From positions 1-8,060 of the forward strand of contig JAAFHM010000206.1 in the NCBI GenBank assembly GCA_013298375.1: DNA of 8,060 nucleotides, given 5' to 3'. The DNA comes from Ignavibacteria bacterium (GTDB lineage Bacteria > Bacteroidota > Ignavibacteria > Kapaibacteriales > UBA4661). The notes below the pieces were generated by a model. The model had not been told where the DNA came from. It worked only from the letters and a program-made list of their open reading frames with translations, and made no database searches. The translations under genes were made by a program, and so were the position numbers. Below are positions 1-6,492 of the stretch, piece after piece. Position 1 is the first letter of the stretch. Each line of letters begins with the position of its first letter.

Positions 1-97
1 GAACTTTCATGTCAATGGTAAGGTTTTAAGCGGTCAGCAGAAGAAAACACTTTTTTTGTTCCCGATGTTTTTCTCTCTGCCCCAGATTCTATCTGGC

Positions 98-364
98 CTA
101 GAACTCAACTTGCCAAAGTAAAATTAATGGGCGATGAAAAAACGTAGCTGCTTGATACCCAACTTCTGCGGCGGCAATGTGCATCAACAGTGAGCCTATG
201 GAGTTGCCCGTTGGGTGATTCACATAGTCCAACTCTTCTGTTGTTATGCCTGAAACGGCTGAAATTGTCGTGTGCCGAACATAGTTCAGCATCGAAACAA
301 GGCGAGAAATGTGCGGAGTATAACCCGCAATATCGCTAATCACATAGAGATTCTGCCAGTTCAT
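98..364 (-). CDS. DinB-like protein, C-terminally truncated (probable pseudogene)
   Basis: The 88-residue product resembles the N-terminal half of DinB/YfiT-like four-helix proteins, which are usually about 150-170 residues and are putative metal-dependent enzymes. Visible are the first helix region (HISRLVSMLNYVRHTTI, about residues 18-34), the turn with GITTEELDY (39-47) and the helix SIGSLLMHIAAAEVGYQ (55-71), where His62 would be the first metal ligand. Family resemblance stops near FFHRPL (75-80). The last eight residues look unrelated and the second half, which should carry the other two metal histidines, is absent. I read the other minus-strand frames below position 125 and did not find it. 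The gene starts 39 nt downstream of the large glycosyltransferase gene, on the same strand, without a clear Shine-Dalgarno site. It is probably a decayed or truncated remnant. Family assignment is fairly safe; function is not. Confidence 0.6.
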   Translation of the reverse strand: MNWQNLYVISDIAGYTPHISRLVSMLNYVRHTTISAVSGITTEELDYVNHPTGNSIGSLLMHIAAAEVGYQAATFFHRPLILLWQVEF

Positions 365-403
365 AGGTTATGGAAAATAGTATGAAGTAATATCTCAGAA
401 CAT

Positions 404-3400
404 TCACCGCCCCGCAGCAACAGCCACCGTTCCCGTGCGCTTCAAAACGCCCCATCCCACAAGGCTTCCACGAATTACCGAGAGAACCGAGCGCACAAGC
501 GGAACGTACATCACATAGCGATAGACAAAACGTTGCAAAACGAAAACACCAAACAAGCGCATTCCGCTCAGGAAACTCAGTTTTTGTAAGCTTTCGTAGC
601 GATATGCGATAGTTGCTGCCAAAAGTTCTGCTACGAGAAAAGCCAAATAATACACGCCAACATTGCCCGAAACATTGCCCGAAAAAATCGCCGAAAGCAG
701 CATAATATCAGCTATCGGGGCAAGGAGCGGTAGCAAAAATTGGAATACCAACGTCTGTGGAAGGGCGAACAAACCAAATGCGCGATACTCGTAGTTCAAA
801 AACGCATCTCGATTTTTCCAGAGTGCCTGCAATATCCCAAACGACCAACGGAAGCGCTGTTTGACAAACATCGAAACCGTCTCCGGTGCTTCGGTGTAGG
901 CAAATGCTTTCGGCGCAGAGCGCACCACAAAGCCCTCTTTCAAAAGCCGCATGGTCAAATCGCAATCCTCCGCCAGCGTGTCCGTCGCAAAGCCACCAAC
1001 CCGCTTCATTGCTTCTTTGCGAAAGGCTCCGATTGCGCCCGGCACAACCGTAATGCAGTTCAGAAGCGCGTTGGCGCGTTTGTCTAAATTTTGTGCAATC
1101 GTGTATTCGATAGATTGCCATGTTGTGAGGAGATTGTGCGCATTGCCCACGCGAACATTTCCAGCGACTGCTGCGACACGATTCACGGTAAACTGCTCCA
1201 CAAGCCGTGTAATTGCGTCATTGGCAAGCTGCGTGTCGGCATCAATGCACACGACAATTTCTCCCGCAGCACGGGAAATGCCGTAATTCAGCGCAGAAGC
1301 CTTGCCTCCGTTGGGTTTGGTGAATACGCGCACACAAAGATTATCAGCAAAAACTGACGAAGCGCGTTTGTAGGTTTCATCGCGGGAGCCATCGTCAATA
1401 ACCACGATTTCAAGCGGCTTATAGGAACTTTTCAGCAATGCCTCAATCGTCGAAACGATGTTCACTTCTTCGTTGTATGCCGGAACAATCACGCTCACAA
1501 GCGGGGTTTCAGCTGGCAGCACTGTGTTTTTCTCATTGCTTTGCTGTTTCATTGCCAAAAGAATGATAAACAGCATTCGCCCGATACCCAGAATAACGCC
1601 AACGATAAAGATAGCAGACATAATGCGCCCACCCCACCAAATCGTGCCTGCGGTGAACCAATTTACTTTGGAAAGCATCACATCGCGCTCAGAAAAAAGC
1701 GGCGGCATGAGATTGTCGCGCTTTGTGCCAAGCAAACCCGCAACGGATGTAAATCGGTAGCCTTTGCTTTTGAAATACTGAATAATTTTTGGCAAAGCGA
1801 GGATTGTAGCGGTGCGGTCGCCGCCTGCATCGTGCAGCAAAATGATAGAGCCGTTCTGCTCTTCAGCAATGACGCGGGCGACAATGCTGTCTGCGGAAAC
1901 GTTTTCCTGCCAATCGCGTGGGTCTATGGATTCGCCGACAGTGTAGTAATTATGCTGCTTTGCGAGTGCTACCGGAACAACTTCCTCGCGGGTTTCTGGC
2001 TCAGAGTCAGCGTTGTAGGGCGGGCGGAAAAGAATCGTGGAATGCCCCGTAACGCACTCAATGATGCGCTGCGTAGCGTTCAGTTCCAATGCGGCTCGCT
2101 CTTTGGAAACCTCAGCGATATTCGGGTGCGTGAAGGTATGATTGCCGATTTCATAGCCTTCGTCGTAGATACGTTTCAGAACGTCCAAATTCCGTTCAGC
2201 ATTTAAGCCAACCACGAAAAACGTCGCGGGAACGCGCTCTCTGTTCAAAATATCCAGAATTTTGCCTGTGTACTCCGCACTCGGACCATCGTCAAAGGTC
2301 AGCACGACGGTCTTCCCGTCGGCAGGTTTGCCGGATTTGCGAATAAAATACGACGTGGGAAGTTGCCGATACTCTTCTTCCGAAATCATATCGTCGGTGG
2401 GGTTAAATTCGATATGAATCAAGCCTTTGTGCGGTGTTGCAGCTACATCCAAAATTTCTCCCTCGCCGCCATAATTCACATCTTGCGTTACGGGAAGCTC
2501 TTCGATATTGTGCAACATCAGAGCGTGGAGGCTCTCTGCATTCAGGTTCATCGGGAAATTGAAAAATTTCCATAACCGCGAATCCTCGCCACCCAAACGC
2601 CACAAGGCAACACCCGCAGCACCGGCATCGGCGGCAGTCCGCATGGAGTTGAAACACGTGGCAGCGTCGGTAAACCAGACTTCGTGCGGTACGTCGTTGT
2701 CGTCGGAGTAGGTATAATGCAGGTTGTACGAATCATTGTCAAAATCAATCTTGCCCTCCGATTCCTGCGCCGTTACGATAGCCTCTTCGTAGCTGATGTC
2801 CTCTGCTTCGGTGAAGCCTTTGGGCGTTTTTGCCCAGTCGTAGCCGTAGCCCGCCATGCACAGAATAATTTTCGACACCGGAACAAGATTTGAAGCGTGG
2901 TCTAGCGCCTGTTCCACCCATTTGATGGGTGCGATTGCGCCCGGAAGACTGGTGGAAAAATGCAAATCGTACGCCATGAGAAAAAGATAGTCATTGTGCT
3001 TGCCCAGCGAAGAAAGAAGCGGGCTGAAGGGCGCGATATCCTGTGTAACGACGAGATTCAAAGGATGCAAGCGAGCATAGAGTTCTGCTTGGAAAACCTC
3101 CACAAGTTGCTGCGATTGCTTGGTTTCTAAATTCTCAAAGTCAATGTTGATGCCCGTGAAAGAGTTTTCTTGAAGAAGGGTGATAATCGCAGAAATCAAG
3201 CGTTCACGCCGTTCTTTGGTTTTCAAATGCTGGATAAGACGCGCTTCGTTGAAGGTTTTTCCGTCGTAATTGGAGAGGATCGGGACAATCGGCGTGTGGT
3301 GTTGGCGCATAAAATCCCATGCCCGCACGTCAATATCGGCAGCGATGAGTGAATCACGATTGCCCTGCAAGCCTGTATTGGCGGACTTTGCAAGAAATTT

Positions 3401-3868
3401 CTCCTCCGACAACGAAAACCATTCCGGCAAAACCATCGAAAGCTCTTTGATATTATTCCGCAGCGAGTACCACGAGCGAATATCCCAATTCACGTAGAAA
3501 GCCGCATGAATACTCGCTCCACTATTTTTCGCCGAGCCATATTTTTGTGCTGGCGATGTATTGAGGACATTCTTCGGATGATACTGAACCTCGACATTAT
3601 TGCCCCAGCGCGAGCGCAAGTGAGCATACGCCTTGTTTTGCTGCGTGGAAAACGTTCCAATAGCTTCGGGGTTCAGAATGGCATGGTAGCTATTCGGTGG
3701 GCGCGTGATGGAGCCGGATTGCTTCACATTGGGTTCGTTCAGAAGCGCAATCCCAGCAACGACGGCACTGATAACGCCCAACAAGCCCAGAATGCGCATC
3801 ATAGATTTGAATGTTTTCCAGCGACGACCGCTTTCGCTGAAAAAAACAGGTTTGGATGGAGTATTCAT
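404..3868 (-). CDS. GH18 / NodB polysaccharide deacetylase / family 2 glycosyltransferase fusion
   Basis: This 1154-residue membrane protein has three enzyme domains. A basic N-terminus and one membrane segment (about 26-43) lead to a GH18, YaaH-like barrel (about 118-440) with GINIDFE at 239-245 (Glu245 the expected acid), MAYD at 298-301 and a late Trp423. A CE4/NodB deacetylase domain follows (about 518-715): TFDDGP 524-529, His577 and His581 in HTFTHP, RPPY 615-618, DPRDW 649-653 and LLHD 677-680, so all usual motifs are present. After a membrane segment (about 748-772) comes a GT2 domain (about 788-1010): VPAYNEE, DDGS 825-828, DAD 876-878, AEDCD 966-970 and QRFRW 1004-1008, the signature of processive synthases. 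Further membrane helices lie at about 1030-1130. The predicted topology puts GH18 and deacetylase outside the inner membrane and the GT inside. By analogy with PgaB/PgaC and IcaA/IcaB it may make and partly deacetylate a beta-linked GlcNAc polymer; the substrate is inferred. The chosen start keeps the basic N-terminus; no Shine-Dalgarno site is visible, only a C7 tract. Confidence 0.93.
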   Translation of the reverse strand: MNTPSKPVFFSESGRRWKTFKSMMRILGLLGVISAVVAGIALLNEPNVKQSGSITRPPNSYHAILNPEAIGTFSTQQNKAYAHLRSRWGNNVEVQYHPKNVLNTSPAQKYGSAKNSGASIHAAFYVNWDIRSWYSLRNNIKELSMVLPEWFSLSEEKFLAKSANTGLQGNRDSLIAADIDVRAWDFMRQHHTPIVPILSNYDGKTFNEARLIQHLKTKERRERLISAIITLLQENSFTGINIDFENLETKQSQQLVEVFQAELYARLHPLNLVVTQDIAPFSPLLSSLGKHNDYLFLMAYDLHFSTSLPGAIAPIKWVEQALDHASNLVPVSKIILCMAGYGYDWAKTPKGFTEAEDISYEEAIVTAQESEGKIDFDNDSYNLHYTYSDDNDVPHEVWFTDAATCFNSMRTAADAGAAGVALWRLGGEDSRLWKFFNFPMNLNAESLHALMLHNIEELPVTQDVNYGGEGEILDVAATPHKGLIHIEFNPTDDMISEEEYRQLPTSYFIRKSGKPADGKTVVLTFDDGPSAEYTGKILDILNRERVPATFFVVGLNAERNLDVLKRIYDEGYEIGNHTFTHPNIAEVSKERAALELNATQRIIECVTGHSTILFRPPYNADSEPETREEVVPVALAKQHNYYTVGESIDPRDWQENVSADSIVARVIAEEQNGSIILLHDAGGDRTATILALPKIIQYFKSKGYRFTSVAGLLGTKRDNLMPPLFSERDVMLSKVNWFTAGTIWWGGRIMSAIFIVGVILGIGRMLFIILLAMKQQSNEKNTVLPAETPLVSVIVPAYNEEVNIVSTIEALLKSSYKPLEIVVIDDGSRDETYKRASSVFADNLCVRVFTKPNGGKASALNYGISRAAGEIVVCIDADTQLANDAITRLVEQFTVNRVAAVAGNVRVGNAHNLLTTWQSIEYTIAQNLDKRANALLNCITVVPGAIGAFRKEAMKRVGGFATDTLAEDCDLTMRLLKEGFVVRSAPKAFAYTEAPETVSMFVKQRFRWSFGILQALWKNRDAFLNYEYRAFGLFALPQTLVFQFLLPLLAPIADIMLLSAIFSGNVSGNVGVYYLAFLVAELLAATIAYRYESLQKLSFLSGMRLFGVFVLQRFVYRYVMYVPLVRSVLSVIRGSLVGWGVLKRTGTVAVAAGR

Positions 3869-3874
3869 GGTGTT

Positions 3875-3881
3875 GGGGGGG
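3875..3881 (-). repeat. C7 homopolymer just upstream of the GH18-NodB-GT2 start codon
   Basis: Seven consecutive C residues (G on the plus strand) end six nucleotides before the ATG at 3868, where a Shine-Dalgarno site would normally sit. No purine-rich site replaces it. Such tracts change length by slippage in some bacteria. Whether this one does is unknown. Confidence 0.5.
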
Positions 3882-3905
3882 AGTATTATCGTAAAAGTGT
3901 TGTAG

Positions 3906-4129
3906 TTGCTCAGGTGTCAAAAAATTATCCACGAATCGCACGAATCTTCACTAATGAAGGGGTTTGTTCGGATTATCATTCAAAAAAATGTTCTTGATTC
4001 GTGAAAATTCGTGCGATTGCTCAGGTGTCAAAAAATTATCCACGAATCGCACGAATCTTCACTAATGAAGGGGTTTGTTCGGATTATCATTCAAAAAAAT
4101 GTTCTTGATTCGTGAAAATTCGTGCGATT
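3906..4129. repeat. Exact tandem duplication, 111-bp unit, two copies
   Basis: Copy one runs 3906-4016 and copy two 4017-4127. By base-by-base reading they are identical, with the match continuing two bases (TT) past the second copy. Each unit consists of about 23 nt of flank (beginning TTGCTCAGG) plus most of a palindromic element. The first copy of the element lacks the last five bases of its right arm because the second unit begins there. The two-base TT identity at both boundaries fits slippage or illegitimate recombination at microhomology. The repeat lies between the coiled-coil/barrel gene and the polysaccharide synthase gene, so it sits in the 3' region of the first and the 5' region of the second. 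Confidence 0.95.
3929..4018. repeat. Palindromic intergenic element (copy lacking the last 5 bases of its right arm)
   Basis: The first-unit copy of the same element has left arm 3929-3951 and right arm 4001-4018. The right arm stops at the tandem junction, so the outermost five base pairs of the hairpin cannot form within this copy. The left arm of either copy could still pair with the right arm of the other, giving alternative folds. It ends 60 nt upstream of the ATG at 3868, so it may lie in the promoter or leader of the polysaccharide synthase gene. Confidence 0.8.
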
Positions 4130-4134
4130 CGTGG
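4040..4134. repeat. Palindromic intergenic element (complete copy)
   Basis: This is a 95-bp element with long terminal inverted repeats. The left arm 4040-4062 and right arm 4112-4134 pair over 23 positions with one mismatch, and weaker pairing extends each arm to about 33 nt. Each arm is made of heptamers: the right arm carries ATTCGTG three times at 10- and 9-nt spacing, and the left arm carries CACGAAT twice plus a decayed CACTAAT. The centre is not palindromic. It starts 43 nt past the stop codon of the barrel gene (4177), so its transcript could fold into a large hairpin that ends transcription or protects the mRNA 3' end. The form is like a REP or MITE-type repeat. No transposase is present, so mobility is inference. 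Confidence 0.85.
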
Positions 4135-4176
4135 ACGCTTTTGATAGCATACCGGTTACAGAATGTTGTTTTGGAA

Positions 4177-5619
4177 TTACCGAATCGTATAAGCAAGAGA
4201 AATCACCATATTCCAAAACGGGTTTGCCGTAGAATGGTCAAGTACATTGACGGGAACAACATAGTCAGGATGCGCTTCGATGCTGAAGTTCCCCATCGTG
4301 AAGGTTACAGGAAGACTTGCCAAATAGCCCATCATGCCTGTTATGGTCTGATTGCTGACCGTCCGCCGTGTAACATCGGTTCCGCGTCTTGTCCGCACGA
4401 GACGGCGTGTAACCAAGCGTTCATCCTGCTGCCCGTAAATACCTGTTACTGTCGGTTCTATGGAAAGTGTGTTTGAGCCGAACACTTTTTCCATCTCGAA
4501 GCTGTATGCCAGTGAAGCCGTGAGCGTGCTTTCGCCGAGTGTGCTGCTAAAATCGTGGTCGCCTTGCAGGGTGATGTGCCACTGAGCGGGCGTGAAATCA
4601 AGCACGAGTTCGGCGTTGTTGTTTACATCCGCTCTTGATAAAACGCTGGTTTCACTGAACCAAAAGTGTGTGTAGGATGCGGTGAGTTCGAGCCAAGGAT
4701 GCTGCCATCCACCGAATGTCGTGGTATAGCCGCCGCCAAACGTGAACATATCCCACGCTGGATTGGATTGCGAAAAATAACCCGCACTACCGCTCAGAAA
4801 CAGCCCGCTTTGGTGGGTGAAGGTGAGCGTGGGGAGAAACATAAACTGCGCAACGCTGTTATCACGGGCGCGGTAGTGCGAGTGGCTTGCAAATTCGGGT
4901 TCTATCTCCAGCCGCGTAGCGTGTTCTTGAAGAAACTCCAAGCTGTCCAGCGCATCGTCGCTGAGGCTTGAAGCCAGTTTTTGCAAGGCTTGTGGTGATT
5001 TGTCGTTTAGTGTCGGTATCGGAAGACCTTTTGCCTTCAACTGTTCTAAGCGTTCGAGTTTTTCTGCCCGCTCTTCGGCTGCATCACGCTCATCTTCTTC
5101 GTTTTCGAGCATGGTGTCTAGCGTGTCTTGGAACGTATCGTCAGCATCATCACGTGCGTCATCCAGCAAAGAATACGCATCGTCGGCAACGGAATCTGCG
5201 AGGTCTGTGTAGTTATCCCAATCGCGTTTTTTTACTAAGAGCAATGCTTTTTTGCTCTGCAAGCCGCTTCGGAAAAGGCTTTGTGCGGAATCTTCTTTTT
5301 GCAAAATTGATTGTTGCAAGCCCTTGATAGCTTGAGTGAGAGTATCTATGCGGCTTTGCTGCAATTTCAACTGTTTTTTTGCCAACGAATCCAGCGTGAA
5401 GTGCATAAGCGAATCCGCCGTTTTTGCAAAGGATTGACTCGAAAGTGTCGCTGAAAAATGGATTTCTTTGTGCAAAGAATCAAGATATTGCCGAATGTCT
5501 TTCGGCATCTGCTCTTGTGCTGCATTCTGTGTTGGTGTGCAAATGACGATGCACAGAGCCGATAGCAATACCGCACAAAAACGGAGCATTGCGGGGCGAG
5601 ATGATTCCAAGAAGCGCAT
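4177..5619 (-). CDS. Secreted coiled-coil protein with C-terminal outer-membrane beta-barrel, unknown function
   Basis: The product has 480 residues and I recognise no named family. A signal peptide covers about residues 1-35 (hydrophobic core MLRFCAVLLSALCIVI, cleavage probably near NAAQ). Residues about 40-125 are helical and rich in DSL/DTL repeats. Residues about 135-200 form a strongly acidic charged stretch (DDARDDADD, ENEEDERDAAEERAEKLERLEQLKAKG) predicted to be a coiled coil. From about 257 to the end the sequence alternates polar and hydrophobic residues with aromatic girdles and many Gly/Thr/Ser, typical of outer-membrane beta-strands, and ends in the strand NMVISLAYTIR. The final residue is Arg rather than the usual aromatic. 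AAGGA lies just upstream of the ATG at 5619. Met11 is an alternative start but has no such site. It lies 24 nt after the DUF4136-like gene and is probably cotranscribed. It could be a channel, an adhesin or an envelope-spanning structural protein. Confidence 0.8.
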   Translation of the reverse strand: MRFLESSRPAMLRFCAVLLSALCIVICTPTQNAAQEQMPKDIRQYLDSLHKEIHFSATLSSQSFAKTADSLMHFTLDSLAKKQLKLQQSRIDTLTQAIKGLQQSILQKEDSAQSLFRSGLQSKKALLLVKKRDWDNYTDLADSVADDAYSLLDDARDDADDTFQDTLDTMLENEEDERDAAEERAEKLERLEQLKAKGLPIPTLNDKSPQALQKLASSLSDDALDSLEFLQEHATRLEIEPEFASHSHYRARDNSVAQFMFLPTLTFTHQSGLFLSGSAGYFSQSNPAWDMFTFGGGYTTTFGGWQHPWLELTASYTHFWFSETSVLSRADVNNNAELVLDFTPAQWHITLQGDHDFSSTLGESTLTASLAYSFEMEKVFGSNTLSIEPTVTGIYGQQDERLVTRRLVRTRRGTDVTRRTVSNQTITGMMGYLASLPVTFTMGNFSIEAHPDYVVPVNVLDHSTANPFWNMVISLAYTIR

Positions 5620-5643
5620 AATTCCTTGCTTTCAAAAGAGGAG

Positions 5644-6282
5644 TTATTTCAAACTCGTTTGTGCTTGTACGGGATATTTCTCAAACATTGCTTGAACAAC
5701 TTTGGGTAAATCTGCCGTCATATTGGCGAGATTATCAACGCGCTCCGATGAAACACCGCGCCAAATCACGTTGTTTGTCTTGCGGTCAATCGCATCCACA
5801 CTGAGTACGCCCTCGCTAATGACGGTGCGGTAGGTTCGGTTATAGACCGGATAGAAGCCGCCGCCCGTGTACCACATCCTGCGACCCCAGAAAAATGGCT
5901 GCGGCGAAGCGTAGCTGTAAACGGGTTCGTTGTGATAGCTGGTGTAATTTTGCTGACCGATGTGATAGCGCAAAAGCAGGTCTGGTGCGGCTGTGTCAGC
6001 CGCCATGCCGCGCATTTCCAGTTCTTTATCAACAGCATTTTGGATGAGAGTTGCTTGATTGCGGGCGGTGATGTTGTTGTGTAGTTCTTTTTGGTCGGGC
6101 GGAAGCCAAGCAAATGAGCGATACTGCCCGAAGGAAACAGTATTGTCGCGCTCTGCGGTGGTGCGGACGGTCGAACAGCCGCTCATCATCGCAAGCCCCA
6201 TGGCGATAAGCATGAGCAAGAAAAGAAATACCGCGCCTTCTGATTTATGGCTGTGCGAGCGATATGTTTGTTGCGTTTCCAT
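5644..6282 (-). CDS. DUF4136-like outer-membrane lipoprotein
   Basis: The product has 212 residues from the start at 6282. The frame stays open to an ATG at 6318, but GAGGTGG sits at good distance before the 6282 ATG, which decides the start. The N-terminus is a long lipoprotein signal: basic/polar to residue 15, hydrophobic 17-33, then MSGC with Cys36 as the lipidated residue. The mature part has the DUF4136 pattern: VSFGQYRSFAWLPP early, a helical stretch with AVDKELEMRGM, then APDLLLRYHIG, an aromatic/Gly/Tyr-rich middle (SYHNEPVYSYASPQPFFWGRRMWYTGGGFYPVY) and a late VLSVDAIDRKTNNVIWRGVSSERV, followed by a C-terminal helix. The biochemical role of this family is unknown; members are small envelope lipoproteins. 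It is the first gene of a likely two-gene unit with the coiled-coil/barrel protein, so the two may act together at the outer membrane. Confidence 0.85.
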   Translation of the reverse strand: METQQTYRSHSHKSEGAVFLFLLMLIAMGLAMMSGCSTVRTTAERDNTVSFGQYRSFAWLPPDQKELHNNITARNQATLIQNAVDKELEMRGMAADTAAPDLLLRYHIGQQNYTSYHNEPVYSYASPQPFFWGRRMWYTGGGFYPVYNRTYRTVISEGVLSVDAIDRKTNNVIWRGVSSERVDNLANMTADLPKVVQAMFEKYPVQAQTSLK

Positions 6283-6331
6283 GATGCCACCTCGAAAAAT
6301 TTGGTGTAAAGTACACAAGGAGAATTAGTGT

Positions 6332-6356
6332 GTGAACAAGTGCTTGCCGTGTTCAC
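6332..6356. promoter_or_regulatory. Candidate operator: inverted repeat GTGAACA-N11-TGTTCAC
   Basis: A perfect 7-bp inverted repeat (6332-6338 and 6350-6356) with an 11-nt spacer lies about 50 nt upstream of the DUF4136-like start. Half-site centres are 18 nt apart, near two helical turns, as for a dimeric regulator. On the minus strand it falls just downstream of a TAGAAT (6361-6366) that could be a -10 element, although no convincing -35 element is present. It may instead be a leader hairpin or chance. Confidence 0.35.
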
Positions 6357-6370
6357 TACAATTCTACGGG

Positions 6371-6404
6371 AAAGCGCATTAAAACGTTGTTAAAGTTGCA
6401 TTAA
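6371..6404. repeat. Direct repeat GCATTAA, 22-nt period, upstream of the DUF4136-like unit
   Basis: AAAGCGCATTAA (6371-6382) and AAAGTTGCATTAA (6392-6404) share AAAG and GCATTAA, with the GCATTAA copies exactly 22 nt apart and the palindrome AACGTT between them. It lies about 90-120 nt upstream of the lipoprotein start. Two-turn spacing would suit a regulator binding one face of the DNA. Support is the pattern only. Confidence 0.25.
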
Positions 6405-6429
6405 GGTTTTTTGTACTTGCCCTACAATG

Positions 6430-6466
6430 AAAACGGGCTACTTGAGTAAATCAAGTAGCCCGTTTT
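6430..6466 (-). terminator. Rho-independent terminator after the efflux channel gene
   Basis: A perfect 16-bp stem (6430-6445 with 6451-6466) encloses a 5-nt loop (GTAAA on the plus strand). It starts 26 nt past the last base of the efflux gene's stop codon. On the minus strand the GC-rich stem is preceded by an A-run and ends in TTTT. On the plus strand it is followed by nine T, so it should work in both directions. It separates the efflux operon from the DUF4136-like unit. Confidence 0.9.
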
Positions 6467-6492
6467 TTTTTGAATGCAATCTGATAAAACCT

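Noticed and set aside
1541..2206. A 221-codon plus-strand open frame inside the deacetylase/GT gene
   Set aside because: It lies wholly antisense to strongly conserved enzyme motifs (NodB region), its product has no recognisable domain, and it has no supporting signals. It is a shadow frame.
3915..3920. TTGACA on the minus strand as a -35 box for the synthase gene
   Set aside because: The nearest -10-like sequences (TACGAT, GATAAT) are 21-24 nt away, too far for a normal promoter. It also occurs in both tandem copies as part of the repeat.
3506..3997. A 163-codon plus-strand open frame running from the synthase N-terminus into the repeat
   Set aside because: It is antisense to the real gene start, its product has no recognisable domain, and its end is made of repeat DNA.
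3906..4129. CRISPR array
   Set aside because: There are only two 111-bp units joined directly, with no unique spacers, and the repeat is far longer than CRISPR repeats. No cas gene is present.
4040..4134. Insertion sequence ends
   Set aside because: Inverted arms are present but there is no transposase between them and no clear target-site duplication. It is kept as a palindromic repeat only.
4135..4176. Possible further signal between the palindromic element and the barrel gene stop
   Set aside because: I read it on both strands and saw no hairpin, repeat or open frame.
6304..6316. GTGTA-AAG-TACAC small palindrome upstream of the lipoprotein gene
   Set aside because: Arms of 5 bp are too short to distinguish from chance, and it was not needed to explain the gap.
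6283..6318. Longer DUF4136-like start at 6318
   Set aside because: The 12 extra residues precede a lipoprotein signal for no reason, and the GAGGTGG site is placed for the 6282 ATG.
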